Shown here: piece by piece, positions 17,491-25,142 of the stretch
Position numbering within the stretch: the stretch's first letter is position 1
Layout: the number at the start of each line of letters is the position of its first letter
Source: Roseiarcus sp963726105
GTDB lineage: Bacteria; Pseudomonadota; Alphaproteobacteria; Rhizobiales; Beijerinckiaceae
DNA: 64,000 nt
Assembly (NCBI GenBank): GCA_963726105.1
Contig: CAVSBJ010000019.1
Span: 62,001 to 126,000, forward strand
Direction of reading: 5' to 3'
The notes under the pieces: model-generated
The model's database searches: none
What the model was told of the DNA's origin: nothing
Seen by the model: the letters and a program-made list of their open reading frames with translations, nothing else
Made by a program: the position numbers and the translations under genes

Positions 17491-17620
17491 CATGAAGGAC
17501 GTGGTTGACGCCTGTTATCTTTCGGGGCAGCCTCACGCCCACTTCAAGACGCTGCAGGTGGCCCGTGAGGGGTGAGCGCACGCGGCATCGGACTTTGAAC
17601 CGCCACGGGCGGCTCTTTTT
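17491..17620 (+). ncRNA. Candidate small structured RNA ending in an intrinsic terminator
   Basis: The 347 bases between hss and the cytochrome gene hold no convincing protein gene. On the plus strand CCTCACG (17531-17537) pairs with CGTGAGG (17564-17570), with further inner pairing CCAC/GTGG, and a terminator follows at 17600. A 27-codon frame (ATG 17492 to TGA near 17574) covers the hairpin and could be a leader peptide. No known RNA family was recognised. It could be a small RNA or a leader attenuating the cytochrome gene. Confidence 0.35.
17600..17620 (+). terminator. Rho-independent terminator
   Basis: CCGCC (17600-17604), loop ACG, GGCGG (17608-17612), followed by CTCTTTTT. A classical stem and U-tract on the plus strand. 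No annotated plus-strand gene precedes it, which is why an upstream transcript (small RNA or leader) is suspected. Confidence 0.65.
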
Positions 17621-17726
17621 GCAGAGCCCGCCACCCTCTTCCTATTTTGGTCAGGCCGAGTCCGCGACGCCCTCCACGTCGGAGCGCAATCGCGCCGATA
17701 AAGGCCTATGAACGGAGCAGCGCGCC

Positions 17727-18284
17727 ATGTTGAGCATCAGCACAAGGGCGGCGGTCGCGATCGTCGCGGCGCCCTCTCTCCTGGCCGGAATCGCGCTGGC
17801 GGCCCAGGATCGGTATTCGCTGCAGGTGCCCGGCGGTCTCGCCTTCGCCGACTTCCGCGGATACGAGGATTGGCAGGTCGTCGCCGTCAGTCACAACGGC
17901 GACAAGCTCGCGACGATCCTCGGCAATCCGGCGATGATCGAGGCCTTCCGGGCCGGCAGTCCCGGCAATGGCAAGCCGTTCCCCAACGGCGCGCGAATGG
18001 CGAAAATCCATTGGACCGCCAGGACAGCCGAGGATCAGCCCGGTCCGCCAATGGTTCCGGGCGCGCTCCATGACGTCGACTTCATGGTGAAGGACAGCGC
18101 CAAATTCGCCGACAGCGGCGGATGGGGATACGCCCAGTTCGAATACGACCCCGCGTCCGATGCTTTCAGGCCCGGAACGACGGAGGACTCGCCGCCGCAG
18201 GAGCATGACGCCAAGTGCGGGTTCGCCTGCCACACGATCGTGGCCGACAAGGATTACGTGTTCACCGCCTATCCGAAGCGGTGA
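17727..18284 (+). CDS. Cytochrome P460-family c-type heme protein
   Basis: 185 residues with a signal peptide (about 1-26). The P460 fold region contains FADFRGYEDWQVVAVS and a C-terminal heme c site CGFACH (C164, C168, H169), so it is a periplasmic, covalently heme-bound protein. Classical P460 enzymes oxidise hydroxylamine through a Lys-heme crosslink, and related cytochromes c' beta bind NO. The role here is unknown. It stands alone after the candidate small RNA and terminator. Confidence 0.85.
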   Translation: MLSISTRAAVAIVAAPSLLAGIALAAQDRYSLQVPGGLAFADFRGYEDWQVVAVSHNGDKLATILGNPAMIEAFRAGSPGNGKPFPNGARMAKIHWTARTAEDQPGPPMVPGALHDVDFMVKDSAKFADSGGWGYAQFEYDPASDAFRPGTTEDSPPQEHDAKCGFACHTIVADKDYVFTAYPKR

Positions 18285-18362
18285 AGGCGGCGTCGCGTGC
18301 CGGTCGAGCGACGCCAGCTACGCCGGTGAGCGCACCTTTGTTTTCAGCGTGGGAGGAGGATC

Positions 18363-19587
18363 ATGGCGAGGATTGAAGTTGGACAACGGACAAGCGTCGA
18401 TGAGAGCGCCATCCGGCCGTTCCGGGTGAATGTTCCGGATGCGGAACTTGTCGAATTGCGCCGACGTATAAACGCGACCCGCTGGCCGGACCGCGAAACC
18501 GTCGCGGACGCATCGCAAGGCGTGCAGCTCGCAACAGTTCAGGCGCTCGCGCGCTATTGGGCGACCGGATACGACTGGCGCAAGGTCGAAGCGAAGCTCA
18601 ACGCCCTGCCGCAATTCATGACCGAGATCGATGGACTGGACATTCACTTCATCCACGTCCGCTCGAAACATGACAATGCATTGCCGCTGATCGTCACCCA
18701 CGGATGGCCCGGCTCGATCATCGAGCAGCTGAAGATCGTCGATCCGCTGACCAATCCCAGCGCGCATGGCGCGAGCGCTTCGGACGCCTTCGATGTCGTG
18801 ATCCCGTCGATGCCCGGCTACGGCTTTTCGCGGCAGGCCAACGAAGACGGGTTGGGATCCCGCACATATCGCGGGGGCCTGGGATGCCTTGATGAAGCGC
18901 CTCGGTTACGACCGCTACGTGGCGCAAGGCGGCGATTGGGGCGCGGTCGTCGTCGATCTGATGGGTGTCCAGGCGCCTCCCGGATTGATCGGCATTCACA
19001 CGAATATGCCCGGCGTCTTTCCGGCCGAGATTGACGCGGCGGCCTTCTCCGGCGCGCCCGCGCCGTCGGGTCTCTCGGCGGACGAGAAGCTCGCTTATGA
19101 GCGTCTGCAATTCGTCTATCAAAAAGGGATCGCCTACGGATTCCAGATGGGGCTGAGACCGCAGACGTTGTGCGGAATCGCGGATTCACCCGTTGGCCTC
19201 GCGGCGTATTTCCTTGATCACGACGCGCGCAGCTACGAACTGATCTCACGCGTCTTTCAAGGCCAGGCCGAGGGCCTCACGCGCGACGACATCCTCGACA
19301 ACATCACGATCGCCTGGTTGACGAACACGGCGCTTTCCGGCGCCCGCCTTTACTGGGAATATTTTGGCAAAGGGTATTTCAACGCCAAGGGCGTCTCCAT
19401 CCCGGTCGCGGTCAGCGTTTTCCCTGACGAACTCTATCCTGCGCCGCGAAGCTGGACGGAGCGAGCCTATCCGAAACTGATTCACTTCAATCACCTCGCC
19501 AAGGGCGGACACTTCGCGGCCTGGGAGCAGCCGCAACTCTTTTCCGAAGAGGTCCGAGCGGGATTCCGGTCGCTGCGCAAAGCCTAA
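18363..19587 (+). CDS. Epoxide hydrolase (EHN domain), interrupted by a single-base frameshift
   Basis: First frame, from ATG 18363: an N-terminal EHN domain (IRPFRVNVPDAELVELRRRI) and the alpha/beta-hydrolase start with HGWPGS, up to MPGYGFS. Second frame, to 19587: WDALMKRLGYDRYVAQGGDWGA with the nucleophile Asp, the cap domain, and GGHFAAWEQP with the catalytic His. One extra C at about 18831 accounts for the switch; removing it restores a GW-DPAHIA continuation. GGAGGAGG precedes the start. These enzymes open epoxides to diols. If the insertion is real the gene is inactive. Confidence 0.85.
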
Positions 19588-19628
19588 GCCATCGCGGCCC
19601 AGCGGGGCCGAAGACAAAGGGGCACGCG

Positions 19629-20072
19629 ATGCCGCAAGGACACTTGCCGGGCCAATCCGCCTTCCGATCGGTGCTCCCCGAGGACATCGACTGGAAGCCG
19701 TTTCCCGCGTTTCCACCGTCAGTCCGACTCGCTGTCCTGGTCGGCGAGCCCTCAAAGCCAGGCCCCTACCTGATCCGGGTCAAGGTCCCTCACGGCGTCA
19801 AGCTGATGCCGCACAGGCATCCGGAAGATCGAATCTACACGGTGATGTCCGGCGTCTTCTACATCGGCTTGGGCGAGCAATTCGACGGCGATAACGTGAA
19901 GGCGTATCCGCCCGGAAGCGTCATCGTTCTTCCCGGCAATACGTCACACTTCCATTGGGCGAAGTCGGGCGAGTACGTCACGCAAGTGTCGGCGATCGGC
20001 CCTCTGGGTCTCGACTATCTGGACCCGGCCGACGATCCGCGCGAACAACATCCCGTCCGAGGCGACAGTTGA
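19629..20072 (+). CDS. Cupin-domain protein
   Basis: 147 residues. One conserved cupin barrel: VKLMPHRHPEDRIYTVMSGVFYIGLG (His-x-His...Glu metal box) and PPGSVIVLPGNTSHFHWAKSGE (second box with His). Likely binds a metal; cupins of this size include small dioxygenases and sensors, and no substrate can be assigned. It starts 41 bases after the epoxide hydrolase on the same strand and may be co-transcribed. Confidence 0.8.
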   Translation: MPQGHLPGQSAFRSVLPEDIDWKPFPAFPPSVRLAVLVGEPSKPGPYLIRVKVPHGVKLMPHRHPEDRIYTVMSGVFYIGLGEQFDGDNVKAYPPGSVIVLPGNTSHFHWAKSGEYVTQVSAIGPLGLDYLDPADDPREQHPVRGDS

Positions 20073-20097
20073 GAAAGCCCCGACGCGGATTCCTCCG

Positions 20098-20211
20098 TCA
20101 CCCCCTGTGCCACGGGCTCCAGCCGTCGAGGCCGATGATCCGGTCGAGCGAAATCGCGCCAGGGCCAAAGGTGAGGATCGCGAGCGCCATCGCCGCCCAA
20201 TAGAAATTTGA
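20098..20211 (-). pseudogene. Duplicated 3' fragment of a doxX gene
   Basis: The last 36 or so codons of a DoxX protein (YWAAMALAILTFGPGA, then DRIIGLDGW), ending at a stop at 20098. They align closely at base level with the end of the intact doxX (20887-20995). Nothing upstream of the fragment resembles DoxX: the sequence switches at the carbonic anhydrase start region (about 20205-20230). It is a remnant of a duplication or of an insertion between two copies. Confidence 0.8.
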
Positions 20212-20229
20212 CGCCGATGGAGCAGGACA

Positions 20230-20811
20230 ATGAGCAAGTACAGCGAATACGAGTACAGGAAACAACCCGGGTTCGATATGAACACCTTCGAAGGAGCCTA
20301 TCAGGCAATTCCTATGAAGACCCTGGTGATCCACTGCTTTGACCCCCGCGCAGCCGAAATCCCGCAGGCGGTCGCTGCGTATTTCGGCGATGAGGTCTAT
20401 CCGGGCGAAAACATTCTCGACAAAAATGGCAATCGCGTTGGATCCACGCGAACATTGTTTGTCGAGACCAACGCGGGTGGACGCGCCGCCTTCGCTCTAG
20501 AGTCCGTGGCGGCCATGGACTACATATTCAACGTTCAGAACGTCGTTGTGGCTCACCACTCGTTCTGCGGCACGACAACTCTCACCCCCGAGCTTCTCAT
20601 CGAGGAGTTCCACGATCATCATCACGCCGACATCTCGACGATGTTTGATCACGATAGCCTTGCCATCATGGATTTCGAAAAGTCGATCAAGTATGATGTC
20701 GAGTTGCTTCGCTCGAGCCCGGCAGTCCCGAAACACGTCAAACTCTACGGCTTCTTCTACGAGATCAACTCCGGCCGGTTGACCGAGGTGGTCCGGGACA
20801 TTCCTGCATAG
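20230..20811 (+). CDS. Beta-class carbonic anhydrase-like protein
   Basis: 193 residues. The two beta-CA zinc motifs are present: Cys36-Phe-Asp38-Pro-Arg40 (CxDxR) and His110-Ser-Phe-Cys113 (HxxC). Family function is reversible hydration of CO2 in the cytosol. The protein is short and its surroundings (VVVAHHSFCGTTT) differ from the textbook GHTxCG, so it belongs to a divergent branch and its activity is not assured. Start at ATG 20230 behind GGAGCAGGA. It lies between the doxX fragment and the intact doxX, in opposite orientation to both. Confidence 0.72.
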   Translation: MSKYSEYEYRKQPGFDMNTFEGAYQAIPMKTLVIHCFDPRAAEIPQAVAAYFGDEVYPGENILDKNGNRVGSTRTLFVETNAGGRAAFALESVAAMDYIFNVQNVVVAHHSFCGTTTLTPELLIEEFHDHHHADISTMFDHDSLAIMDFEKSIKYDVELLRSSPAVPKHVKLYGFFYEINSGRLTEVVRDIPA

Positions 20812-20886
20812 ACCGCGCTGCACGCACTCGCTCGGATTGTTCCGTAGGTGGTTCGCTCGGGCTCGCGCCGACGGTCATGTCTTGCG

Positions 20887-21399
20887 CTAACCTCTGCGCC
20901 TGGCGCTCCAGCCGTCGAGGCCGATCAGCCGGTCGAGCGAAAGCGCGCCGGGACCGAAGGTGAGGATCGCGAGCGCCATCGCCGCCCAGTACAGATGGAA
21001 GTTCGCCCAGCCGTCCGGATAGGTGAGCTGGATGATGGCGGTCATGCCCAAAAGGCCGAGCGCCGCCCAGCGGGTGAGGAGACCGAAGGCGAGCAGGATC
21101 GGCAGCACGATTTCGGCGGTGCTCGCCATCGTCGCGACCAGCTCCGGCATCGGAAACGGGATCTCCGCGCCGAAGATATGCAGCTTGTAATCCTGCGAAA
21201 ACAGGATCTTCGTTCCGAAGGAGAGCGTGAACCAGCCGTCCCAGCGCGTGAGCCCTGAGGCGAAGAAGGGCCGCGCCAGCGCAATGCGTAGAACGAGCAG
21301 CGGGAGCCATTCCGGAACGCGCCCAAAGACGACGCCCGTCAGGCGAGCGATCGGATTTGAGGGGGCGAGCGCCGGCGCCTGTGCGGCGTCGACGATCAT
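20887..21399 (-). CDS. DoxX-family membrane protein of the bufferin-type operon
   Basis: 170 residues with about four membrane segments. DoxX family features: LVLRIALARPFFASGLTRWDGW near residue 35, ATMASTAEIVLPILLAFGLLTRWAALGL, and YWAAMALAILTFGPGALSLDRLIG at the end. The start overlaps the stop of the upstream bufC-like gene (ATGA at 21396-21399), so it is the third gene of a translationally coupled operon. DoxX proteins accompany bufB-bufC in many proteobacteria; their biochemical role is uncertain. Confidence 0.85.
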   Translation of the reverse strand: MIVDAAQAPALAPSNPIARLTGVVFGRVPEWLPLLVLRIALARPFFASGLTRWDGWFTLSFGTKILFSQDYKLHIFGAEIPFPMPELVATMASTAEIVLPILLAFGLLTRWAALGLLGMTAIIQLTYPDGWANFHLYWAAMALAILTFGPGALSLDRLIGLDGWSARRRG

Positions 21400-22175
21400 G
21401 ACGCTTGCCCGGGGCTGATGGAGGCGACAGCCCCGGACTCGACCAGGCCGACCAGATGGGCGCCAAAGTCGAAGCCCGGGTTGTTCACTGCCGCGACGGC
21501 TTCGACGAGTGTCGCGCCCTCGCGCAGGCTCAGAGCGAAATCATAAGCAAGCGGCGGCAGGACGCGTACTCTGACATCGCAGTCGGGACGCGTGACGAGC
21601 GCGTCCTCGGCGCCGACAGGTTCGGACGCGGGCCGCTCAGTCCCCGACTGGCGCGAGGCCCAGATGGACGCTGCTGGCGTTGCGAAGCGCAGGAGTTGCG
21701 TCGCCGGATGAAAGACGATCCGCGTTCCCGGAAGGCGGTCGGGACTGAGCGCGGCGAGTTCGCCGACGGTCGCCACGCCTGCGTCTTCAGCGTGATAGGC
21801 CTCGACCCAGGCGTTCTCCAGCCGCGCCACGTCGACGAGGGCGGCGACGCTCGACCCGGCCTCGCCCCCGGCAAGATAATCGGCCACGAATTCCGGAAAT
21901 TTTGCGCCATAAGCGATCATGACCGGCGAGCGCGGCCTATGCGCGCGCGCAAACGCGCGCGCCATGGCGCGGAACAGATCGTCGCCCGCGATCTGCCGGG
22001 AGACGGGGTAGCGCGCCTCGAGCGCGCCGATCAGTCCGACGGCGACATTGTTGCGATAGACCGCAAATCGGCGGGCGTCCGGCGCGCCCATGCGCCCGTG
22101 GGTCGTCGCGGGCGGCGGCGCGGAAGGCTCGCTAAGCGCCGCCGCGAAAGCGCGCACTGTCGTCTCAAACGGCAT
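21396..22175 (-). CDS. BufC/HvfC-type partner protein (DUF2063)
   Basis: 259 residues. The N-terminal DUF2063 domain is seen (RRFAVYRNNVAVGLIGALEARYPVSRQIAGDDLF, then MARAFARAHRP and YGAKFPEFVADY). The C-terminal half is the more variable recognition-type domain. In bufferin and related RiPP systems this protein partners the MNIO enzyme and presents the precursor to it. Its start overlaps the end of bufB by 11 bases, and its stop overlaps doxX. No precursor gene lies in the operon. Confidence 0.83.
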   Translation of the reverse strand: MPFETTVRAFAAALSEPSAPPPATTHGRMGAPDARRFAVYRNNVAVGLIGALEARYPVSRQIAGDDLFRAMARAFARAHRPRSPVMIAYGAKFPEFVADYLAGGEAGSSVAALVDVARLENAWVEAYHAEDAGVATVGELAALSPDRLPGTRIVFHPATQLLRFATPAASIWASRQSGTERPASEPVGAEDALVTRPDCDVRVRVLPPLAYDFALSLREGATLVEAVAAVNNPGFDFGAHLVGLVESGAVASISPGQAS

Positions 22176-23052
22176 CGGCGCGCTCGCGGCTTGTCATGGT
22201 CTCGGCAACCGCGCGCTCCGCGCGGCGCGCTTCGCTCAGAAGCGTCGGCCAGTCCGGCACATCATTGTCCCATTCGATCAGCGTCGGCGTCGCCCCAAGC
22301 CGACGGATCGCCGCGGCGTAGAGGGACCACACAGCGTCGCGAACCGGGGAATTGTGGGCGTCGATGAGCAAAGGCAGGCCGGCGTCGTCGCTGTCGTCGG
22401 CGAAGCCCGCGAGATGGATCTCGCCAACCGCCGAAAGCGGAAAGTCGGCCAGATAGCGGTCGGCATCGAAGCCGTGATTGACGGCGCTGACGAACACGTT
22501 GTTGACGTCGAGCAGAAGGCCGCAGCCGGTGCGGCGCGCGATCTCGCGCAGGAAATCCGTCTCCGCCCAGGTGCTTTCGGCGAACAGGACATAGGTCGAG
22601 GGATTTTCGAGCAGCATCGTCCGCCCAAGCGCGTTCTGGACTTCGTCGATGTGCTCCGACACCCGGACGAGCGTCTCGTCGGTGTAGGGCAGGGGCAGGA
22701 GATCGTTGAGGAACGCGCCCTCGTGCGTCGACCAGGCGAGGTGCTCGGAAACGAGCGCCGGCTCGAAGCGCCTGGCGACCGCCGCGAGCCGCTGAAGATG
22801 GACGCGGTCGAGCGGCCCGGGCGAGCCGATCGACAGGCCGACGCCATGCAAGGAAAGCGGGTAAAGCTCGCGGATCGCATCGAGCCGGCGGTGCGGCGCG
22901 CCGCCGCGCCCCATGTAGTTTTCCGCGTGGACTTCGAAAAACCCAAGCTTTGGCCGCGTGTCGAGGATCGCCTCGAAATGCTCGGGCTTGAACCCGACGC
23001 CGGCGCCGCGCGCGCCGGGACCTTTGAGAGAACGATGATCCATGACGGTCAT
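22165..23052 (-). CDS. MNIO-family enzyme (DUF692, BufB-like)
   Basis: 295 residues from ATG 23052. MNIO enzymes are multinuclear non-heme iron TIM barrels that modify cysteines of RiPP precursors; in bufferins they form thiooxazoles that bind copper. Barrel motifs with metal-ligand residues are all present: FFEVHAENY, LSLHGVGLSIG, SEHLAWS, LLENPSTY, LLLDVNNVFVSAVNHG, GEIHLAGF, IDAHNSP, LIEWDND. The frame is open to an ATG at 23088, but that would fall only 7 bases from the proposed -10 element, and ATG 23052 has GGAAA ahead of it. First gene of bufB-bufC-doxX. Confidence 0.87.
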   Translation of the reverse strand: MTVMDHRSLKGPGARGAGVGFKPEHFEAILDTRPKLGFFEVHAENYMGRGGAPHRRLDAIRELYPLSLHGVGLSIGSPGPLDRVHLQRLAAVARRFEPALVSEHLAWSTHEGAFLNDLLPLPYTDETLVRVSEHIDEVQNALGRTMLLENPSTYVLFAESTWAETDFLREIARRTGCGLLLDVNNVFVSAVNHGFDADRYLADFPLSAVGEIHLAGFADDSDDAGLPLLIDAHNSPVRDAVWSLYAAAIRRLGATPTLIEWDNDVPDWPTLLSEARRAERAVAETMTSRERADAV

Positions 23053-23094
23053 GGGTTTCCAGGGTTTCGTTGCCAAATTAGGCGGCATTGACGA

Positions 23095-23122
23095 CTTCGC
23101 TCACGCGCCGGGGCATGTTACA
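23095..23122 (-). promoter_or_regulatory. Putative SigF-type (ECF) promoter of the bufB operon
   Basis: On the minus strand TGTAAC (23122-23117) is followed 17 bases later by CGAAG (23099-23095). The same two elements occur on the opposite strand ahead of the ECF sigma gene. The arrangement resembles the Caulobacter SigF-type promoter as I recall it (GTAAC plus CGAA). Transcription would begin near 23088. Confidence 0.5.
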
Positions 23123-23165
23123 TCGGCGTCAATTCGTGCTTCGACACAAAATATTTCCCCAAATC

Positions 23166-23192
23166 TGTAACGGCAGACGAAACGAAACGAAG
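23166..23192 (+). promoter_or_regulatory. Putative SigF-type (ECF) autoregulatory promoter
   Basis: TGTAAC (23166-23171), 16-base spacer, CGAAG (23188-23192), just before the sigma gene at 23198. CGAAA is repeated three times at a 5-base step in this stretch, so the exact -10 register is uncertain. It supports self-activation of the sigma factor and shared control with the divergent bufB operon. Confidence 0.5.
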
Positions 23193-23197
23193 CCCGT

Positions 23198-23767
23198 ATG
23201 AAAGCCCAGCCCATCAAGGGTTCGCTGGACGATCCTTGGTCCCGGATGATGACCGCCGCAATCGCGGGTGACGAGGCCGCGTACCGGCGCCTCCTTGAGG
23301 ACATCGGTCGGTCGGTGCGGGCGATGGCGCGGGGCGCTTTTGCGCGTGCCGGAGTTGGCGACGCGGACGTTGAGGATGCAGTGCAGGAGACCCTGTTGGC
23401 GATCCATCTCAAGCGCCACACCTGGGACCCCGAGCAGCCGCTCGCCCCCTGGGTGTACGCGATCGCGCGCCACAAGGCCGTCGACGCGCTCCGCCGCCGC
23501 GGTCGGCGGAAAGTCGAGCCGCTGGAGAATTTCGAAGAGTTCCTGGCCGCGCCGGAGGCCGAGGATCCCCATGCGCTGAGCGATGCGCGCAAGCTCCTGG
23601 AGACGCTTGCGCCCCGCCAGCGCGACATCGTGACCTCGATCTCTCTTGACGGCCAATCGATCGCCGCGACAGCGAAACGCCTGTCGATGTCCGAGGTCGC
23701 CGTCAGGGTGGCGCTCCACCGGGCGCTGAAGTCGCTCGGCGCCGCCTGGCGGAGGTCGGTCGAGTGA
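23198..23767 (+). CDS. ECF RNA polymerase sigma factor (SigF-like)
   Basis: 189 residues. Sigma region 2 (about 30-105: AVQETLLAIHLKRHTW, then PWVYAIARHKAVDALRRRGRR) and region 4 (about 130-185: LETLAPRQRDIVTSISLDGQS, then AATAKRLSMSEVAVRVALHRALK). The next gene encodes a DUF1109/NrsF anti-sigma, as for Caulobacter SigF, which responds to heavy metals and oxidants. Its stop overlaps the nrsF start (GTGA). The ATG at 23198 is 5 bases from the proposed -10, so the mRNA may be leaderless, or translation may start at Met17 (23246). Confidence 0.87.
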   Translation: MKAQPIKGSLDDPWSRMMTAAIAGDEAAYRRLLEDIGRSVRAMARGAFARAGVGDADVEDAVQETLLAIHLKRHTWDPEQPLAPWVYAIARHKAVDALRRRGRRKVEPLENFEEFLAAPEAEDPHALSDARKLLETLAPRQRDIVTSISLDGQSIAATAKRLSMSEVAVRVALHRALKSLGAAWRRSVE

Positions 23768-24402
23768 GAACCTCCGAGTTCATCGCCGCGCTGGCCGCCG
23801 ATCCCGTTCCCGAGCCGATCCGGCTTGGCCGGCGGGTCGCGCTCGCGCTCGCCATCGGCTTTCTCGGCAGCCTGGCGATTTACGGGTTGTTGATGGGCCC
23901 AAGGCCAGACATCGCCGCCGCCGCCGAAACGATGCGCTTTTGGCTGAAATTCGTCGACTCGTTCGCGTTCGCCTTGCCGACGCTGCTGTTGACGCTGCGG
24001 CTCGCGCGTCCGGACGCGAAGCCGGGGCCGCTCGCGCTCTGGCTGATCGCGCCGTTCGTTTTGCTCGCCGCCGGAGTGGTCGCGGAATTGCTGGTCGTGC
24101 CGCAAGGCGAATGGCTCACCCGGCTCATCGGCCACAACTCGATGTTCTGCATGCGGATGATTCCGCTGCTGGCCGCTCCCATGCTGGCAGCGCTGATCGT
24201 CGCCCTTCGCGCCGGCGCCCCGCTTCACCCAGGCCTTACGGGTGCGCTCGCCGGCGCTGCCTCAGCGGGGATCGCGGCCCTCCTCTACGCCTCGCACTGC
24301 CCCGATGATTCGCCGCTGTTCGTGGCGACGTGGTATCCGTTCGCGACGCTCATCTGCATGGGCGTCGGCGCGCTGGCCGGCCGGCGCTTTCTAGCCTGGT
24401 GA
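23764..24402 (+). CDS. NrsF-type anti-sigma factor, copy 1 (DUF1109)
   Basis: 212 residues with six hydrophobic segments. DUF1109 membrane proteins hold SigF at the inner membrane and release it on metal or oxidative stress, using conserved cysteines. Here Cys residues occur in FCMRMIPLL (about 123), ASHCPDDSPL (about 179) and LICMGVGAL near the C-terminus. It starts at GTG 23764 inside the sigma stop, so it is translationally coupled. A close copy follows immediately. Confidence 0.85.
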   Translation: MRTSEFIAALAADPVPEPIRLGRRVALALAIGFLGSLAIYGLLMGPRPDIAAAAETMRFWLKFVDSFAFALPTLLLTLRLARPDAKPGPLALWLIAPFVLLAAGVVAELLVVPQGEWLTRLIGHNSMFCMRMIPLLAAPMLAALIVALRAGAPLHPGLTGALAGAASAGIAALLYASHCPDDSPLFVATWYPFATLICMGVGALAGRRFLAW

Positions 24403-24433
24403 AGCTCGGCACGGCCTGGCGGAGGTCGATCGA

Positions 24434-25072
24434 GTGAAAACCTCCGAGTTCATCGCCGCGCTGGCCGCCGATCCCGTTCAGGAGCCGATCCGCATTGGCC
24501 GCCGGGTCGCGGTCGCGCTTGTGGCCGGCCTTGCCGCCAGCGTCGCGCTCTATTGGCTGCTGCTGGGCCCGAGGCCCGACGTCGCCGCTGCCGCGGGAAC
24601 CCTCCGCTTCTGGCTGAAGTTCGTGGATTCGTTTGCGTTCGCCCTGCCAACGCTTCTGTTGACGCTGCGCCTCGCCCGGCCCGACGCCAAGCCGAGGGCG
24701 CTCGCGCTCTGGCTCCTTGCGCCCTTCATCCTGCTCGCTGCGGGCGTGGTCGTGGAATTGCTGGTCGTGCCGCAAAGCGAGTGGATGTCCCGGCTCATGG
24801 GCACGACCGCGCTGCACTGCACGGTCACCATTCCGATGCTGGCCGCTCCGATCCTCGCAGGCCTGATCGTCGCCTTGCGCGCCGGCGCGCCGCTCCATCC
24901 GAGCCTCACGGGCGCGATCGCCGGAGCGGCTTCGGCCGGCGTCGCGGCGCTCGTCTACGGGTCGTCCTGCCCTGGCGATTCGCCTTTGTTCGTGGCGACC
25001 TGGTATCCGCTCGCGACCCTCATCTGCATCGGCGTCGGCGCGCTGGCCGGCCGGCGCTTTCTCGCCTGGTGA
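24434..25072 (+). CDS. NrsF-type anti-sigma factor, copy 2 (DUF1109)
   Basis: 212 residues, same length and topology as copy 1 and alignable throughout without gaps. The Cys pattern is kept (LHCTVTIPML, GSSCPGDSPL, LICIGVGAL). The GTG start at 24434 lies in a duplicated piece of the sigma gene's 3' end. Both copies have normal codon use and intact frames, so both may be expressed. They could form a heteromer or have different sensitivities; nothing in the sequence decides this. Confidence 0.83.
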   Translation: MKTSEFIAALAADPVQEPIRIGRRVAVALVAGLAASVALYWLLLGPRPDVAAAAGTLRFWLKFVDSFAFALPTLLLTLRLARPDAKPRALALWLLAPFILLAAGVVVELLVVPQSEWMSRLMGTTALHCTVTIPMLAAPILAGLIVALRAGAPLHPSLTGAIAGAASAGVAALVYGSSCPGDSPLFVATWYPLATLICIGVGALAGRRFLAW

Positions 25073-25142
25073 CGGGGAGAAGCTCCGGGATCAAAGTCGC
25101 GCCCGGCGGGTTGATCCGCCCTTCCGGAGCTCGCACAGGCCG

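Larger units (their letters stand above)
23740..25073 (+). repeat. Tandem duplication of nrsF with the sigma gene 3' tail
   Basis: Two abutting units of about 665-670 bases (about 23740-24408 and 24409-25073). The second begins with a copy of the last roughly 25 bases of the sigma coding sequence (GCCTGGCGGAGGTCGATCGA) before its own GTG start. The breakpoints show a simple tandem duplication of nrsF including the coupling region. Base identity is high but clearly below 100%, so the event is not recent. Confidence 0.8.

Noticed and set aside
21930..21966. Alternating GC tract within bufC as a possible special structure
   Set aside because: It is explained by Ala/Arg codons in a conserved part of DUF2063 and needs no other function.
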